Assembly: GCF_012927125.1 (NCBI RefSeq)
Contig: NZ_JABBFZ010000005.1
Span: 186,001 to 250,000, forward strand
DNA length: 64,000 nucleotides
Direction: 5' to 3'
Origin: Paraburkholderia antibiotica
Lineage (GTDB): Bacteria; Pseudomonadota; Gammaproteobacteria; Burkholderiales; Burkholderiaceae
Shown here: in pieces, positions 28,303 to 41,182 of the stretch
How positions within the stretch are numbered: the stretch's first letter is position 1
How the letters are laid out: each line of letters begins with the position of its first letter
Program-made: the position numbers and the translations under genes
The notes under the pieces: generated by a model
The model's database searches: none
Seen by the model: the letters and a program-made list of their open reading frames with translations, nothing else
Told to the model about the DNA's origin: nothing

Positions 28303-31300
28303 ATGGCAAGCCTTAATAAAGCATCATTAGCCTCCTCCATGCAGACCGTGCGAGAAGTCGCACAGTCGCGTCGTACGCGTCGCATTCTGATAGGTCTGCT
28401 GATCTTTCTCGTTGTCTTCGGTCTGCTCGGCTTTTTCGCCGCGCCGCCGCTGATTCGCCATATCGCGAGCCAGCAGTTGAGCAAGCAGCTCGACCGGCCG
28501 GCGTCGATTGGCCGTATCGCGCTCAATCCGTACACGCTGCGCTTCGAGGCCGATAACGTGCATATCGGCGAGCGCGGCGGCGCCGGAGATTTCGTCGATA
28601 TTTCGCGGCTCATCGTGAAGCCGTCGTGGAGTTCGCTGTTTCGCGGCGCACCGATCGTCGATGAAGTGCAACTCGATTCGCCGCGCTTTCATATCGTTCG
28701 TTATGACGCGCAGCGTTTCAATTTCACCGACCTGATCGAGAAGTTCGCGAGCCAGCCGGCGAAACCCGATAGCAAGCCGACGCTGTTCTCCGTCTCGAAT
28801 ATTCGCGTCGAAAACGGCCAGATCCATTTCGACGACCGCCTGCTCGGCACGAGCCACGTGATCGATCAGTGGAAGCTCGGCATCCCGTTCATCGCGACGC
28901 TGCCGTCGAAGACCAATATCTTTGTCGAGCCGCTGTTGCGCGCGCGGATCGACGGCAACAGTCAGCTTGCGATCGACGGCAAGACCAAGCCTTTCGCGGC
29001 GTCGCGCGAGTCGGAAGTGTCGCTGCGTTTCGACGAACTCGATGTGCCGAAGCTGATCTCCTACTCGCCGACCAAACTGCCTGTGATCGTGCAGTCGGGC
29101 AAGCTGTCGACCGATCTGAAGCTGAACTTCGTGATGTCGAACGACGCGCCGTCGCTGCGCGTCGCGGGTACCGTCGATCTGAACGGCGTCGACGTGCAGG
29201 ATCAGCGCAGCGCGCCGTTCTTCGCGGCGCGCGCGGTGCACGTGGCGGCGGCGTCGCTCGAGCCGATGAAGAGCGTCTATCACTTCGACGAGATCCGCAT
29301 CGATGCGCCGAGCGCGAATCTCGCGCGCGACAAGGACGGCGTGCTGAGCGTCGAGAAGATGTTCGCGCCGGCGCCGCAGAAAGCGGCCAGAACCACCGCT
29401 ACGACCCAGGCGGCTAGCGCGTCGGCCACCGCATCCGCGGCAAAAGCCGCCTCCGGCGCCAAAACCGCGGCCGCCGAAAAAGCCGCCCCGCCGCTCGATC
29501 TCGCGATCAAACGTTTCGCGCTGAACGACGGCACGCTGAACGTACACGACGAAGCCGCATCGCGTCCGGTCGATGTCGGTCTGCAAAACCTCGCGGTCAC
29601 GCTGAGCGATTTTTCGACGCTCGCATCGAGCCCCGCGCATTACACGCTCAACACCAATCTCAAGGACGGCGCCGGTTCGCTCGCCGGCGATGGCACGCTC
29701 GGCCTCGCGGCGAAAACCGCGAGCGCGAAGCTCGATCTGAAGTCGCTGAAACTGCCGCAATTGCAGCCGTATCTCGACACCGCGACGTCCGCGCAGGTGC
29801 TCGACGGCGCGCTGTCCGCGACTGCGAATATCGATGCGAACTGGTCGAAGTCGCCGGCCGCGGTGACGGTCGCGGATACGCAGCTTGGCGTGCAGTCGCT
29901 GAAGCTGGCGGCGCGCGGCGACAAGGCGCCGGTGATCGCGCTCGCGCAGGGCAACGTCGTCGTCAAGCAGGTTGACGTGGCCGCGCGCACCGCCGACGTG
30001 ACGAGCGTCGACGCCACCGGCCTCGCGGTCGACGCGCAGCGCCTGAAGAACGGCAACATCAATCTGAGCTCGCTGGCCGGCGCGCATGAGGCGGCGCCGC
30101 AGCGCACCGCGATTCACGCGGCGAAAAAGGCGCAGGCCGAAGGGCCCGCGTGGCACTACAAGATCGGCGAGTTGACGCTGAAGGACGCGACCGCGAACTT
30201 CACCGACAACACCACGTCGCAGCCGGTCAAGCTGAGCATCACGCCGCTGCAACTGAAAGTGCAGCAGATCAGCGACGACCTGAGCCGTCCGCTGCCGGTC
30301 GATCTGCAGGCAACCTTGAACAAAAAGGGCACGCTCGCGCTGAAGGGCGACGTGACCGCGACGCCGCTGAAGGTCGCCGTCAAGATCAACGCGAACCGGC
30401 TCGACGCGGCCGCGTTCGAGCCGTATTTCGGCGACAAGCTCAATGCGGTGATCGCGAGCGCGCTGCTCAACGCGAACGGCGAACTCGCGGTCTCGCAGGC
30501 GAAGGCGCTGAAAGCGAACTATCACGGCGACATGGCGCTCGTCGACGTGCGCATGCTGGATAAGGCGACTTCGGACCCGTTCGCGGGCTGGGGCACGCTC
30601 GCGCTGTCGAACCTGAAGGCCGATTACGACGAACGCGGCACCGTGGTCGACGCGAGCCGCGTGACGTTTTCGAAGTTCTACGGGCGCGTGCTGCTCGACG
30701 CGCAAGGCAAGCTGAACCTGAAGGACGTGGTCGCGCATCAGAGCGGCGCGGCGCAGTCGCTGACGCGCGACAAGAGCGGTGCCGAGCCGATTCCGCTGAC
30801 GCCGGGAGCGGTGTCGGAAGCGGTGGCGGCGTCGGCGCCCGTGGCGGCATCGGCGGTCGCACCGGTCAAGGCGGCGTCCGCAGCGTCAGCGCCCGTCGCC
30901 ACTGTCACGGCCGCCACGCCGCCGCAGAGCCCCGTCAAACTGCACTTCGGTCAACTGCTGCTGCAACAAGGCCGCGTGACCTACACCGACAACTTCATCA
31001 AGCCGAACTACACGGCGAATCTCGTCGACATTCAGGGCACGGTCGGCGCGTTCGGTACGGAATCGACGACGCCCGCACCGGTCGACGTCGCCGCGAAACT
31101 CGCGGCCAACGGTCCGCTGACGATCCGCGGCACTGTCAATCCGCTGATCGCGAAACCGGCGCTCGATCTGACCGCGACCGCGCACGACATCGAGCTCACG
31201 AACCTGACGCCGTACTCGTCGAAGTACGCGGGCTATCCGATTACCAAGGGCAAGCTCAACGTCGATCTGCACTACAAGCTCGACAACGATCAGCTGAACG

Positions 31301-32121
31301 CGAACAACCATCTGTTCATCGATCAACTGACGTTCGGCGATCACATCGACAACGACACCGCGACCAAGCTGCCGGTGCGGCTCGCGATCTCGCTGCTGAA
31401 GAACTCGCGCGGCGAGATCGACGTGAATCTGCCGGTGTCGGGCTCGCTGTCGAGTCCCGAGTTCAGCGTCGGCGGGCTGATCTGGCACGCGGTGCTGAAT
31501 CTGATCGAGAAGGCGGTGACCGCGCCGTTCTCGCTGATCGCGAACGCGTTCGGCGGCAACGGCCAGGAACTCGGCTACGTCGAATTCGAGGCGGGTTCGG
31601 CGCAGCTGACGGACACCGACAGGCAGAAGCTCGACACGATCGTGAAGGCGCTCGCCGACAAGCCGTCGATCCGTATGGACCTGATCGGCCGCGTCGATCC
31701 GAAGGTCGACGAACCGGCTCTGCGCACGCAGTACGTCGACCAGCTGGTCAAGCAGCAGAAGATCAAGGACGTGGTGGGCAATGGCGAGAGCGTCGATCTG
31801 TCGACGGTCACGGTCGATCAGAAGGACTACGACAAGTATCTGACCAAGGCCTACAAATCCGCCGACTTCAAGAAGCCGCGCAATTTCATCGGCCTGACCA
31901 AGAGCGTGCCCGACGACGACATGAAGAGCGCGCTCGCGGCCAACGCGCCGATCGACGACGCGGCCCTGCGCCAGCTCGCGCAGCAGCGCGCGCAGAGCGT
32001 GCAGCAGTATCTGGAAGGCAAGATCGACAGCAGCCGCGTGTTCATCGTCGCGCCGAAGCTCAATGCCGACGACATCAAGGACAAGGGCGCGACGACGCGA
32101 GTCGATTTCGGCCTGAAGTAA
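28303..32121 (+). CDS. large DUF748 (AsmA-like) envelope protein
   Basis: A 1272-residue protein with one N-terminal TM helix (about residues 27-50, ILIGLLIFLVVFGLLGFFAA) that anchors a long periplasmic part. DUF748 sequence is visible in the N-terminal third (GRIALNPYTLRFEADNVHIG, VDEVQLDSPRFHIVRYD) and repeats towards the C-terminus (VDLHYKLDNDQLNANNHLFI, LPVRLAISLLKNSRGEID). An OmpA-like tail segment follows (GYVEFEAGSAQLTDTDRQKL). Two Ala-rich linkers (about 355-400 and 835-880) separate blocks. AsmA-like/DUF748 proteins are thought to bridge the envelope and move phospholipids; the role of this one is inferred by family only. A TTG-started longer frame from 28276 is less likely. Confidence 0.88.
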   Translation: MASLNKASLASSMQTVREVAQSRRTRRILIGLLIFLVVFGLLGFFAAPPLIRHIASQQLSKQLDRPASIGRIALNPYTLRFEADNVHIGERGGAGDFVDISRLIVKPSWSSLFRGAPIVDEVQLDSPRFHIVRYDAQRFNFTDLIEKFASQPAKPDSKPTLFSVSNIRVENGQIHFDDRLLGTSHVIDQWKLGIPFIATLPSKTNIFVEPLLRARIDGNSQLAIDGKTKPFAASRESEVSLRFDELDVPKLISYSPTKLPVIVQSGKLSTDLKLNFVMSNDAPSLRVAGTVDLNGVDVQDQRSAPFFAARAVHVAAASLEPMKSVYHFDEIRIDAPSANLARDKDGVLSVEKMFAPAPQKAARTTATTQAASASATASAAKAASGAKTAAAEKAAPPLDLAIKRFALNDGTLNVHDEAASRPVDVGLQNLAVTLSDFSTLASSPAHYTLNTNLKDGAGSLAGDGTLGLAAKTASAKLDLKSLKLPQLQPYLDTATSAQVLDGALSATANIDANWSKSPAAVTVADTQLGVQSLKLAARGDKAPVIALAQGNVVVKQVDVAARTADVTSVDATGLAVDAQRLKNGNINLSSLAGAHEAAPQRTAIHAAKKAQAEGPAWHYKIGELTLKDATANFTDNTTSQPVKLSITPLQLKVQQISDDLSRPLPVDLQATLNKKGTLALKGDVTATPLKVAVKINANRLDAAAFEPYFGDKLNAVIASALLNANGELAVSQAKALKANYHGDMALVDVRMLDKATSDPFAGWGTLALSNLKADYDERGTVVDASRVTFSKFYGRVLLDAQGKLNLKDVVAHQSGAAQSLTRDKSGAEPIPLTPGAVSEAVAASAPVAASAVAPVKAASAASAPVATVTAATPPQSPVKLHFGQLLLQQGRVTYTDNFIKPNYTANLVDIQGTVGAFGTESTTPAPVDVAAKLAANGPLTIRGTVNPLIAKPALDLTATAHDIELTNLTPYSSKYAGYPITKGKLNVDLHYKLDNDQLNANNHLFIDQLTFGDHIDNDTATKLPVRLAISLLKNSRGEIDVNLPVSGSLSSPEFSVGGLIWHAVLNLIEKAVTAPFSLIANAFGGNGQELGYVEFEAGSAQLTDTDRQKLDTIVKALADKPSIRMDLIGRVDPKVDEPALRTQYVDQLVKQQKIKDVVGNGESVDLSTVTVDQKDYDKYLTKAYKSADFKKPRNFIGLTKSVPDDDMKSALAANAPIDDAALRQLAQQRAQSVQQYLEGKIDSSRVFIVAPKLNADDIKDKGATTRVDFGLK

Positions 32122-32217
32122 GCGGGTGCCGCACGCGCCGCGCAGTCAGCGGCGCGTGTGCTCGCACTCAGCACTTCGCGCTCCGCACCACCCAACCCCC
32201 CCAAAACCCCCCGCCAT

Positions 32218-32245
32218 AAAAAAAGCCCGACCTGAGGTCGGGCTT
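32218..32245. terminator. bidirectional terminator between DUF748 gene and acnA
   Basis: Stem AAGCCCGACCT / AGGTCGGGCTT with a one-base loop in the strict fold, preceded by an A7 tract (32218-32224) that gives a T-run on the minus strand. It therefore best serves acnA and can also stop the plus-strand gene. Confidence 0.85.
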
Positions 32246-32316
32246 CAAAGTCGGCTGCGCCCTCCACAGGACGCAGCCCCTGCAAAACAGCGAGGCTGTT
32301 TGCGTTGCCGCGAGGC

Positions 32317-35031
<2,715 letters not shown>

Positions 35032-35073
35032 GGTGTTTTCCTTGGTTTGGATCGCGGAACTACAGTACTCAAC

Positions 35074-36525
35074 CTAAATGACGTAGAGATCGACGTATTC
35101 ATTGACCGGCGTCGCTTCGAGCTTGGCCTGGTCGAGGGATACGTCGAGGATCGCCAGTTGCTGCCTGACCGGAAAGCGCCGCGCGAGGTTGGTCTTGAAC
35201 TTCTCGACCAGCAGCGGGATACCGTCTTCGCGACGGCGCTTGTGACCGATCGGATATTCGACTACGACTTCGTCGAATTTAAACCCGTCGTCGAATTCGA
35301 TCGTCAATGCATTGGCGATCGAACGCTTGTCCGGGTCGTGATAATTCTGCGTGAATTGCGTGTCTTCGACGCATGTCATTTTCGCGCGCAACGCGTCGAT
35401 GCGCACGTCCTGCGCAACGGAATCTTCGTAATCGGCGGCGGTGAGGCGGCCGAAGATCAGCGGCACCGCGATCATGTACTGAAGGCAATGATCGCGATCG
35501 GCCGGATTGTTCAGCGGACCGCTCTTGTTGATGATGCGCAGCGCCGCTTCGTGCGTGCGAATCGTGATGCGGCGAATTTCTTCGACCCGGCGACCTTGGC
35601 GCGCGAGCTGCGCATGCAGCGCGAGCGCGGCTTCCACGGCGGTCTGCGCGTGGAATTCGGCCGGAAAGGAAATCTTGAACAGCACGTTTTCCATCACGTA
35701 CGAGCCGTACGGGCGCTGGAAGCGGAATGCGTTGCCGTTGAACAGCACGTCGTAGAAGCCCCAGGTCTTCGCGGTGAGCACCGACGGATAGCCCATCTCG
35801 CCGGTCTTCGAAATCAGCGCAAGACGCACGGCGCGGGAGGTGGCGTCGCCGGCGGCCCACGATTTGCGCGAGCCGGTGTTCGGCGCGTGGCGGTAGGTGC
35901 GCAGCGCCTGTCCATCGACGAGCGCCTGCGATACCGCGTTGATCAGCTCGTCGCGCGACAGGCCGAGCATCTGCCCGACCACCGCGGTCGACGCGAGCTT
36001 GACGAGCAGCACGTGATCGAGCCCGACCTTGTTGAACGAGTTCTCGAGCGCGATGCAGCCTTGAATTTCGTGCGCCTTGATCATCGCGATCAGGACGTCT
36101 TTGATCGTCAGCGGCGTTTTGCCGGCTGCGATGGCGGTGCGCGAGAGCCAGTCGGCCGTCGCGAGAATGGCACCGAGGTTGTCCGACGGATGGCCCCATT
36201 CGGCTGCGAGCCAGGTGTCGTTGAAATCGAGCCAGCGGATCATCGCGCCGATGTTGAAGGCGGCCTGAACCGGGTCCAGCTGGAATGACGTGCCCGGCAC
36301 CTTCGCGCCGTTGGGGACGATCGTGCCCGGCACGATCGGTCCCATCAGCTTGGTGCAGGCCGGGTAGGTGAGCGCTTCGAGTCCGCAGCCGAGCGTGTCG
36401 ATCAGGCAATGACGCGCGGTTTCCAGCGCGAGCGCGCTGTCGATCCGGTAATCCAGCACGTAATCGACGATATCGACCAGGACGGTGTCCGGGTCGGGTC
36501 GTACGTTGGAAATCGGGGCGGACAT
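35074..36525 (-). CDS. prpD: MmgE/PrpD family 2-methylcitrate dehydratase
   Basis: A 483-residue enzyme of propionate degradation that dehydrates 2-methylcitrate to 2-methylaconitate. Family features: [20 protein letters not shown] near the N-terminus, [59 protein letters not shown] and [17 protein letters not shown]. The length equals E. coli PrpD (483). It is cytoplasmic. It lies between acnA and a small periplasmic protein gene, with prpC two genes upstream, so three methylcitrate-cycle activities are grouped here; prpB is not in the window. Confidence 0.95.
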   Translation of the reverse strand: MSAPISNVRPDPDTVLVDIVDYVLDYRIDSALALETARHCLIDTLGCGLEALTYPACTKLMGPIVPGTIVPNGAKVPGTSFQLDPVQAAFNIGAMIRWLDFNDTWLAAEWGHPSDNLGAILATADWLSRTAIAAGKTPLTIKDVLIAMIKAHEIQGCIALENSFNKVGLDHVLLVKLASTAVVGQMLGLSRDELINAVSQALVDGQALRTYRHAPNTGSRKSWAAGDATSRAVRLALISKTGEMGYPSVLTAKTWGFYDVLFNGNAFRFQRPYGSYVMENVLFKISFPAEFHAQTAVEAALALHAQLARQGRRVEEIRRITIRTHEAALRIINKSGPLNNPADRDHCLQYMIAVPLIFGRLTAADYEDSVAQDVRIDALRAKMTCVEDTQFTQNYHDPDKRSIANALTIEFDDGFKFDEVVVEYPIGHKRRREDGIPLLVEKFKTNLARRFPVRQQLAILDVSLDQAKLEATPVNEYVDLYVI

Positions 36526-36550
36526 CGTCAGGCGTCCCTGATGGCGACGA

Positions 36551-37060
36551 TCAGTTGCCGGTACGGTTGATCGCGTTCGATTGCGTCGCGGCCGGAGCGC
36601 CTTGCTCCATCGCGACCGTCTTGCACTCGTCGGCGAGACGCGAGCTGTCCTTGTCCTGGAACAGCATGGCCTTGGTCGGGATCACGACGAGGTCCATACC
36701 GGTGGCGGCGTCGTGGAAACGGTCCGCGCCGGTGGTAGTCGTTTCGCGCGGCAGGTTGTAGTTCTTGTTCGCCCAGTGAACCGTGACGATCTGGTCACGC
36801 TTCATGTCGCCTTTCATTTCGAAAGCCAGGCCGTCCTTGCACGACCACTTTTCAGCGCCTTCCGGGATCGGATCGACCTTCGCTTCCTTCGTCGCGCTCG
36901 GCTTGCGCTTGATCAGGCGACGCGGTTCCGGGCGCTTGGCGACGGCCTTGGTGGGCTTCTTCGCGGTGGTGGCCGTGTCCGCTGCGGCGGCGTCAGTCGC
37001 GACGGACAGCATCGTCGTGGACAGGGCGCCGATCATGGCGGCGATCATCAGCTTTTTCAT
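36551..37060 (-). CDS. small periplasmic protein with a C-terminal MliC-like (lysozyme inhibitor) region
   Basis: A 169-residue protein with a Sec signal peptide ([20 protein letters not shown], cleavage near DAAA-AD), a basic linker ([17 protein letters not shown]), and a C-terminal region resembling the MliC/PliC fold: [16 protein letters not shown], then [15 protein letters not shown] and [10 protein letters not shown]. These align by eye with the family motifs SGxxY and KGxxA; two Cys (in WSCKD and DECKT) could form a disulfide. MliC proteins inhibit c-type lysozyme. The Ser of the SG motif is Thr here, so inhibition is uncertain. Its location between prpD and prpC is unexpected and unexplained. 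Confidence 0.7.
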   Translation of the reverse strand: MKKLMIAAMIGALSTTMLSVATDAAAADTATTAKKPTKAVAKRPEPRRLIKRKPSATKEAKVDPIPEGAEKWSCKDGLAFEMKGDMKRDQIVTVHWANKNYNLPRETTTTGADRFHDAATGMDLVVIPTKAMLFQDKDSSRLADECKTVAMEQGAPAATQSNAINRTGN

Positions 37061-37162
37061 GGAGAAAACCTTTCTATCTAGATTCAGTTAAACAGTGTGC
37101 GGACGACCGGTCCGGCGGCCGCACGGGTTGAACTGCGCGCGCTGTGGAGCGCACAGCGACCG

Positions 37163-38386
37163 CTATTTTCTCCTATTTAGCGCGACGTACTTCAAATTCT
37201 CTGGTCCGGTGTAATTCGCGCTCGGCCGGATGATCTTGTTGTCGATGCGTTGCTCGATGATGTGCGCGCTCCAGCCGGCCGTGCGCGAGATCACGAAGAG
37301 CGGCGTGAACATCGCGGTCGGCACGCCCAGCATGTGATACGACACCGCGCTGAACCAGTCGAGATTCGGAAACATCTTCTTCGCGTCCCACATCACCGAC
37401 TCCAACCGCTCGGCGATTGAGAACAGCTTCATGTTGCCCGCTTCCTTCGACAACTTCTTTGCGACTTCCTTGATGACCTTGTTGCGCGGGTCCGAGATCG
37501 TATAGACCGGGTGGCCGAAGCCGATCACCACTTCCTTGTTCTCGACGCGGCGACGGATGTCGGCTTCCGCTTCGTCGGGCGTCTGGTAGCGCGACTGGAT
37601 CTCGAACGCGACTTCATTGGCGCCGCCGTGCTTCGGGCCGCGCAGCGCGCCGATCGCGCCGGTGATCGCCGAGTAGATGTCCGAACCCGTGCCCGCGATC
37701 ACGCGGCCGGTGAACGTCGACGCGTTGAATTCGTGCTCGGCGTACAGGTTCAGCGACACGTGCATCGCGTCGACCCACGCCTTCGACGGCTCGACGCCGT
37801 GCAGCAGATGCAGGAAGTGGCCGCCGATCGAGTCGTCGTCGGTTTCGACCTCGATGCGCTTGCCGTTGTGCGAGTAGTGATACCAGTAGAGCAGCATCGA
37901 GCCGAGCGAGGCCATCAGCTTGTCGGCGATGTCGCGCGCACCCGGCAGGTTGTGATCGTCTTTCTCGGGCAGCACGGTGCCGAGTACCGACACGCCGGTG
38001 CGCATCACGTCCATCGGGTGCGCGGCGGCCGGAATCCATTCGAGCGCGGCCTTCACGTTGGCGGGCAGGCCGCGCATGCCTTTGAGCTTCGTTTTGTAGG
38101 CCTTCAGCTCGGCGGCGGTCGGCAGCTTTTCATGCACCAGCAGATAGGCGATTTCTTCGAATTCGCATGCGCCGGCGATGTCGAGAATGTCGTAGCCACG
38201 GTAATGCAGATCGTTGCCGGTCTTGCCGACCGTGCACAGCGCGGTGTTGCCCGCGGTCACGCCGGACAGCGCGACGGATTTTTTCGGCTTGAAGGCGCCT
38301 GGCGTTGCGTTGCTGCCGGGGTTGCTGTCTGCGTTGTTGCCCGCGTTATTGCCTGCTGCACCAGCGGTTTGCGTCGTCTCGCTCAT
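37163..38386 (-). CDS. prpC: 2-methylcitrate synthase
   Basis: A 407-residue citrate synthase-family enzyme that condenses propionyl-CoA with oxaloacetate. Assignment to PrpC and not GltA rests on the shorter core and sequence such as [68 protein letters not shown] and [20 protein letters not shown]. Catalytic His and Asp regions are intact. The first 35 residues are a low-complexity Gly/Asn/Ala extension ([16 protein letters not shown]) absent from typical PrpC. The ribosome site is AGGAGAAC. The window also encodes a true citrate synthase (gltA), which supports the different role. Confidence 0.94.
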   Translation of the reverse strand: MSETTQTAGAAGNNAGNNADSNPGSNATPGAFKPKKSVALSGVTAGNTALCTVGKTGNDLHYRGYDILDIAGACEFEEIAYLLVHEKLPTAAELKAYKTKLKGMRGLPANVKAALEWIPAAAHPMDVMRTGVSVLGTVLPEKDDHNLPGARDIADKLMASLGSMLLYWYHYSHNGKRIEVETDDDSIGGHFLHLLHGVEPSKAWVDAMHVSLNLYAEHEFNASTFTGRVIAGTGSDIYSAITGAIGALRGPKHGGANEVAFEIQSRYQTPDEAEADIRRRVENKEVVIGFGHPVYTISDPRNKVIKEVAKKLSKEAGNMKLFSIAERLESVMWDAKKMFPNLDWFSAVSYHMLGVPTAMFTPLFVISRTAGWSAHIIEQRIDNKIIRPSANYTGPENLKYVALNRRK

Positions 38387-38499
38387 CTTCCGCGTTCTCC
38401 TGTGTGCCGGCTTGCTGCCGCCGTTGAACCGCTTTTTATGCCGCTTCGTCTATACCGCCGCTGGTGCTGCCGTTGGTCCCGCCGCTGGTCTGTTAGCGC

Positions 38500-39489
38500 C
38501 TACTTCGCGAAGAGGGGCGCCGCGTCTGGCGGGATGTCGCGGCCGGTGGCTTGCGCTCGGCGTAGTACCGACCAGTAATAGCGATAGCTCGCGCGATCGT
38601 GCAGCGTATCGCCGTAACGCGTCGGCCCCCATTGCGCCGCCTGGGCGGCCAGCAGAATCGCGGTGGCCGTCGAGATTTCTTCGTCGCGCGGCGCAAACGC
38701 GGCGACGATCGCCTCGATCTGCGCCGGGTGGATGCTCCACATGCGCGTATAGCCGAATTCGTTGCGGGCGCGTTGGGCGTCGTTCGCCACCACGCTCATG
38801 TCGCGCACTTCGGTGCTGACGTTGTGCGACGGCACTTTGCCGAACGCATGGCAGGCCGCCGAAATCTCGAGTTTCGCGCGACGCACCAGCGGATGATCGA
38901 ACTGGCCGGGCGAGCGCATCGCGGTGTCGGGGATCGCGCCGTCGTGGGCGGACACGAAGTCCATCAGGCCGAAGCTCAGCGCTTCGACGCCCGGCAACGC
39001 GGCCAGTTCGAACACACGGGTGAGCGCGCCGTGCGTTTCGACCAGCAGTTGCACCGGCACCGGTTGCGCGATGCCGAGCTCGCGCCGCGTCGCCTCGATG
39101 AACGCGATCATTTCGGCGGCATCGGGTACGTTGCGGATTTTCGGCAGCGTGATGTAAGCGGGTGCTCGCTTCGCGGCGCGCAGAATCAGGCGCACGTCGT
39201 CGCGCCAGTGCGCGTGAGCGAAATCGTGGATGCGCACGCCGACGCGGCCGAAGCGATCCTGTTCGCCGCCAAGCAGCGATGCGACCAGCTCCGCGTGTTC
39301 GGCTTCGCGGCCGACCTGGGCGCCGTCTTCGCAATCGAGCGTGATATCGAACACCGGGCCGAGTTGCTGCTGCAACGCGAGCGACTTCAGCATCAGCTTT
39401 TCGCTGCCGGCGTAGTGATCGCAGGCGGGCAGCACAGCGGGCGGCGTTTCGCCGTCAAACAGCACTTCGGCGGGGGTGAGAACGCGCAT
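38500..39489 (-). CDS. HpcH/HpaI aldolase family, CitE-like CoA-ester lyase
   Basis: A 329-residue TIM-barrel protein of the citrate lyase beta/malyl-CoA lyase group. Visible features: LPACDHYAGSEKLMLKSLAL, a metal-binding ITLDCEDGA, PVPVQLLVETHGALTRVFEL, ALSFGLMDFVSAHDGAIPD and RMWSIHPAQIEAIVAAF. Related enzymes cleave citramalyl-, malyl- or methylmalyl-CoA. Lacking the citrate lyase alpha and gamma subunits nearby, it is probably a stand-alone CoA-ester lyase. The position beside prpC suggests a role with propionate-derived C4/C5 acyl-CoA, which is inference. It ends 113 bp before prpC. Confidence 0.87.
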   Translation of the reverse strand: MRVLTPAEVLFDGETPPAVLPACDHYAGSEKLMLKSLALQQQLGPVFDITLDCEDGAQVGREAEHAELVASLLGGEQDRFGRVGVRIHDFAHAHWRDDVRLILRAAKRAPAYITLPKIRNVPDAAEMIAFIEATRRELGIAQPVPVQLLVETHGALTRVFELAALPGVEALSFGLMDFVSAHDGAIPDTAMRSPGQFDHPLVRRAKLEISAACHAFGKVPSHNVSTEVRDMSVVANDAQRARNEFGYTRMWSIHPAQIEAIVAAFAPRDEEISTATAILLAAQAAQWGPTRYGDTLHDRASYRYYWSVLRRAQATGRDIPPDAAPLFAK

Positions 39490-39646
39490 CGTCGGCGTGT
39501 GGGGCGTGGGTGAGGGTTAGAGGCGACCGGATCCGGACGTGCTCTGTGCGGCTGCGATCGGGCAGCGGCAAAACACGTTCGGATCAGAGGCTGGATGCCG
39601 TGACCGCAGCTGTGACCACGGTCTTGACTGCACGGCAACCGGAACG

Positions 39647-39693
39647 AAAAAAACCGGAACCCGTCGCGATGAAGCTTCGGAGTTCCGGTTTTT
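39647..39693 (-). terminator. intrinsic terminator of mdh
   Basis: A 12-bp stem AAAAACCGGAAC / GTTCCGGTTTTT around a 21-nt loop. On the minus strand it ends in a run of seven T. It lies 14 bp past the mdh stop and implies that mdh is largely monocistronic. Confidence 0.85.
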
Positions 39694-39706
39694 ATGCATC
39701 GGATGC

Positions 39707-40690
39707 TTAGCCCAGCAGGTGCTGAACGCCTTCGCGCTCTTCCAGCAGTTCCTGCAGCGTGCCGTCCATCTTTTCGCGCGAGAACGCGTCGATTGCCAGA
39801 CCTTCGACGCGCTTGTACTCGCCGTTTTCGCAGGTCACCGGCACGCCGTAGATGATGTCTTCGGGGATGCCGTACGAGCCGTCCGACGGGATGCCCATCG
39901 TGACCCACTTGCCGTTCGTGCCGAGCACCCAGTCGCGCACGTGGTCGATCGCAGCGTTAGCCGCCGACGCCGCCGACGACAGGCCGCGCGCTTCGATGAT
40001 CGCCGCGCCGCGCTTGCCGACGGTCGGGATGAACGTGTTGCGGTTCCATTCTTCGTCGTTGATCAGCTTGGTCAGGTCTTGACCTTCAGCCGTTGCGACG
40101 CGGAAATCCGGGTACATGGTCGGCGAGTGGTTGCCCCACACGGCCAGCTTTTCGATCGACGCGACCGGCTTGCCCGACTTGGCGGCCAGTTGCGACAGCG
40201 CGCGGTTGTGGTCCAGACGCAGCATGGCGGTGAAGTTCTTCTTCGGCAGATCCGGCGCCGACTTCATCGCGATGTAAGCATTGGTGTTAGCCGGGTTGCC
40301 GACCACCAGCACCTTCACGTCGCGGCTGGCGACGTCGTTCAGTGCCTTGCCCTGAACCGTGAAGATTTCGGCGTTGGCCGACAGCAGGTCCTTACGCTCC
40401 ATGCCTTTCGAGCGCGGACGTGCGCCGACGAGCAGGGCGACGTCTGCGTCCTTGAATGCGACCTTCGGGTCGTCCGTGATCACGACGCCCGACAGCAGCG
40501 GGAATGCGCAATCATCCAGTTCCATCACGACGCCTTTGACGGCGCCTTGCGCTTGCGGCAGATCGAGCAGTTGCAGGATCACCGGCTGGTCCTTGCCGAG
40601 CAGGTCGCCATTGGCGATGCGGAACAGCAGGGAGTAAGCGATTTGACCTGCGGCGCCGGTGACGGCAACGCGCTTTGCGGGCTTAGCCAT
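39707..40690 (-). CDS. mdh: malate dehydrogenase (NAD)
   Basis: A 327-residue TCA-cycle enzyme that oxidises malate to oxaloacetate. It begins [20 protein letters not shown] with the glycine-rich NAD loop, then [28 protein letters not shown] (catalytic Arg/Asp region) and [12 protein letters not shown] with the catalytic His. It belongs to the cytosolic-type, 327-residue bacterial MDH group. The ribosome site is GGAGATTTCTC. A candidate -10 box TAGAAT lies at 40740-40735. It is divergent from the GntR gene with a 492-bp spacer. Confidence 0.97.
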
Positions 40691-41182
40691 TGAGAAATCT
40701 CCAGGACGATGCGTTAGACGCTAGGGAAAACGCCATTCTATATGCGCGTTCAGCGTAGCGTTGTGAAACACGGCGGAATTCACTGTTCGCGTGCGGCCCG
40801 TAATGTGCCGAGGCCGGGGCGCGCTGCGGCAAGACCGCCGTGCCGGAAACCTGTACTACCGAGCGGGACGGGATGACGACTGCGCCGGGGCTGCCGCTGC
40901 ACGGTGCGGACTCCCGCAAACAGCGCGTTTCGGCAAGCGTCTGGCCAGCGGATGGCGGCGAATCGAAAGCTGAACTGCGGAGGGAGCGGCATGGTGCAGA
41001 GTGGCTGCCGGAGCATCGCGGCGCTGCATCGAACAGCAGCGGAAAACCCGCAAACCCTTGCTCGCCAAGGAGTGTAGGAGTCGACACTGACAAAGTCAAC
41101 ATTATCTTATGTCTTATATAAGACATATCTATGACAGGGAAAAGCCTAGACGCAACCGGGGGCTTTATGATGAAATGCCCGG
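40691..41182. other. intergenic region between mdh and the GntR regulator
   Basis: 492 bp between divergent genes. It holds the mdh promoter on the left and the palindrome at 41109-41126 on the right. Several open frames cross it on both strands, but none has a ribosome site or recognisable sequence, so I call no gene. Confidence 0.5.
41109..41126. promoter_or_regulatory. perfect 18-bp palindrome, probable GntR operator
   Basis: ATGTCTTATATAAGACAT is its own reverse complement. It sits 57 bp upstream of the GntR/HutC start codon in AT-rich sequence. GntR-family proteins of the HutC branch usually bind such dyads and autoregulate. I see no second exact copy before sdhC, gltA, mdh, prpC or acnA. 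Confidence 0.65.

Noticed and set aside
40683..41126. Possible 147-residue minus-strand gene in the mdh-gntR spacer
   Set aside because: It overlaps the mdh start and contains the palindrome at its start codon. The Ser/Arg-rich composition has no recognisable feature or ribosome site.
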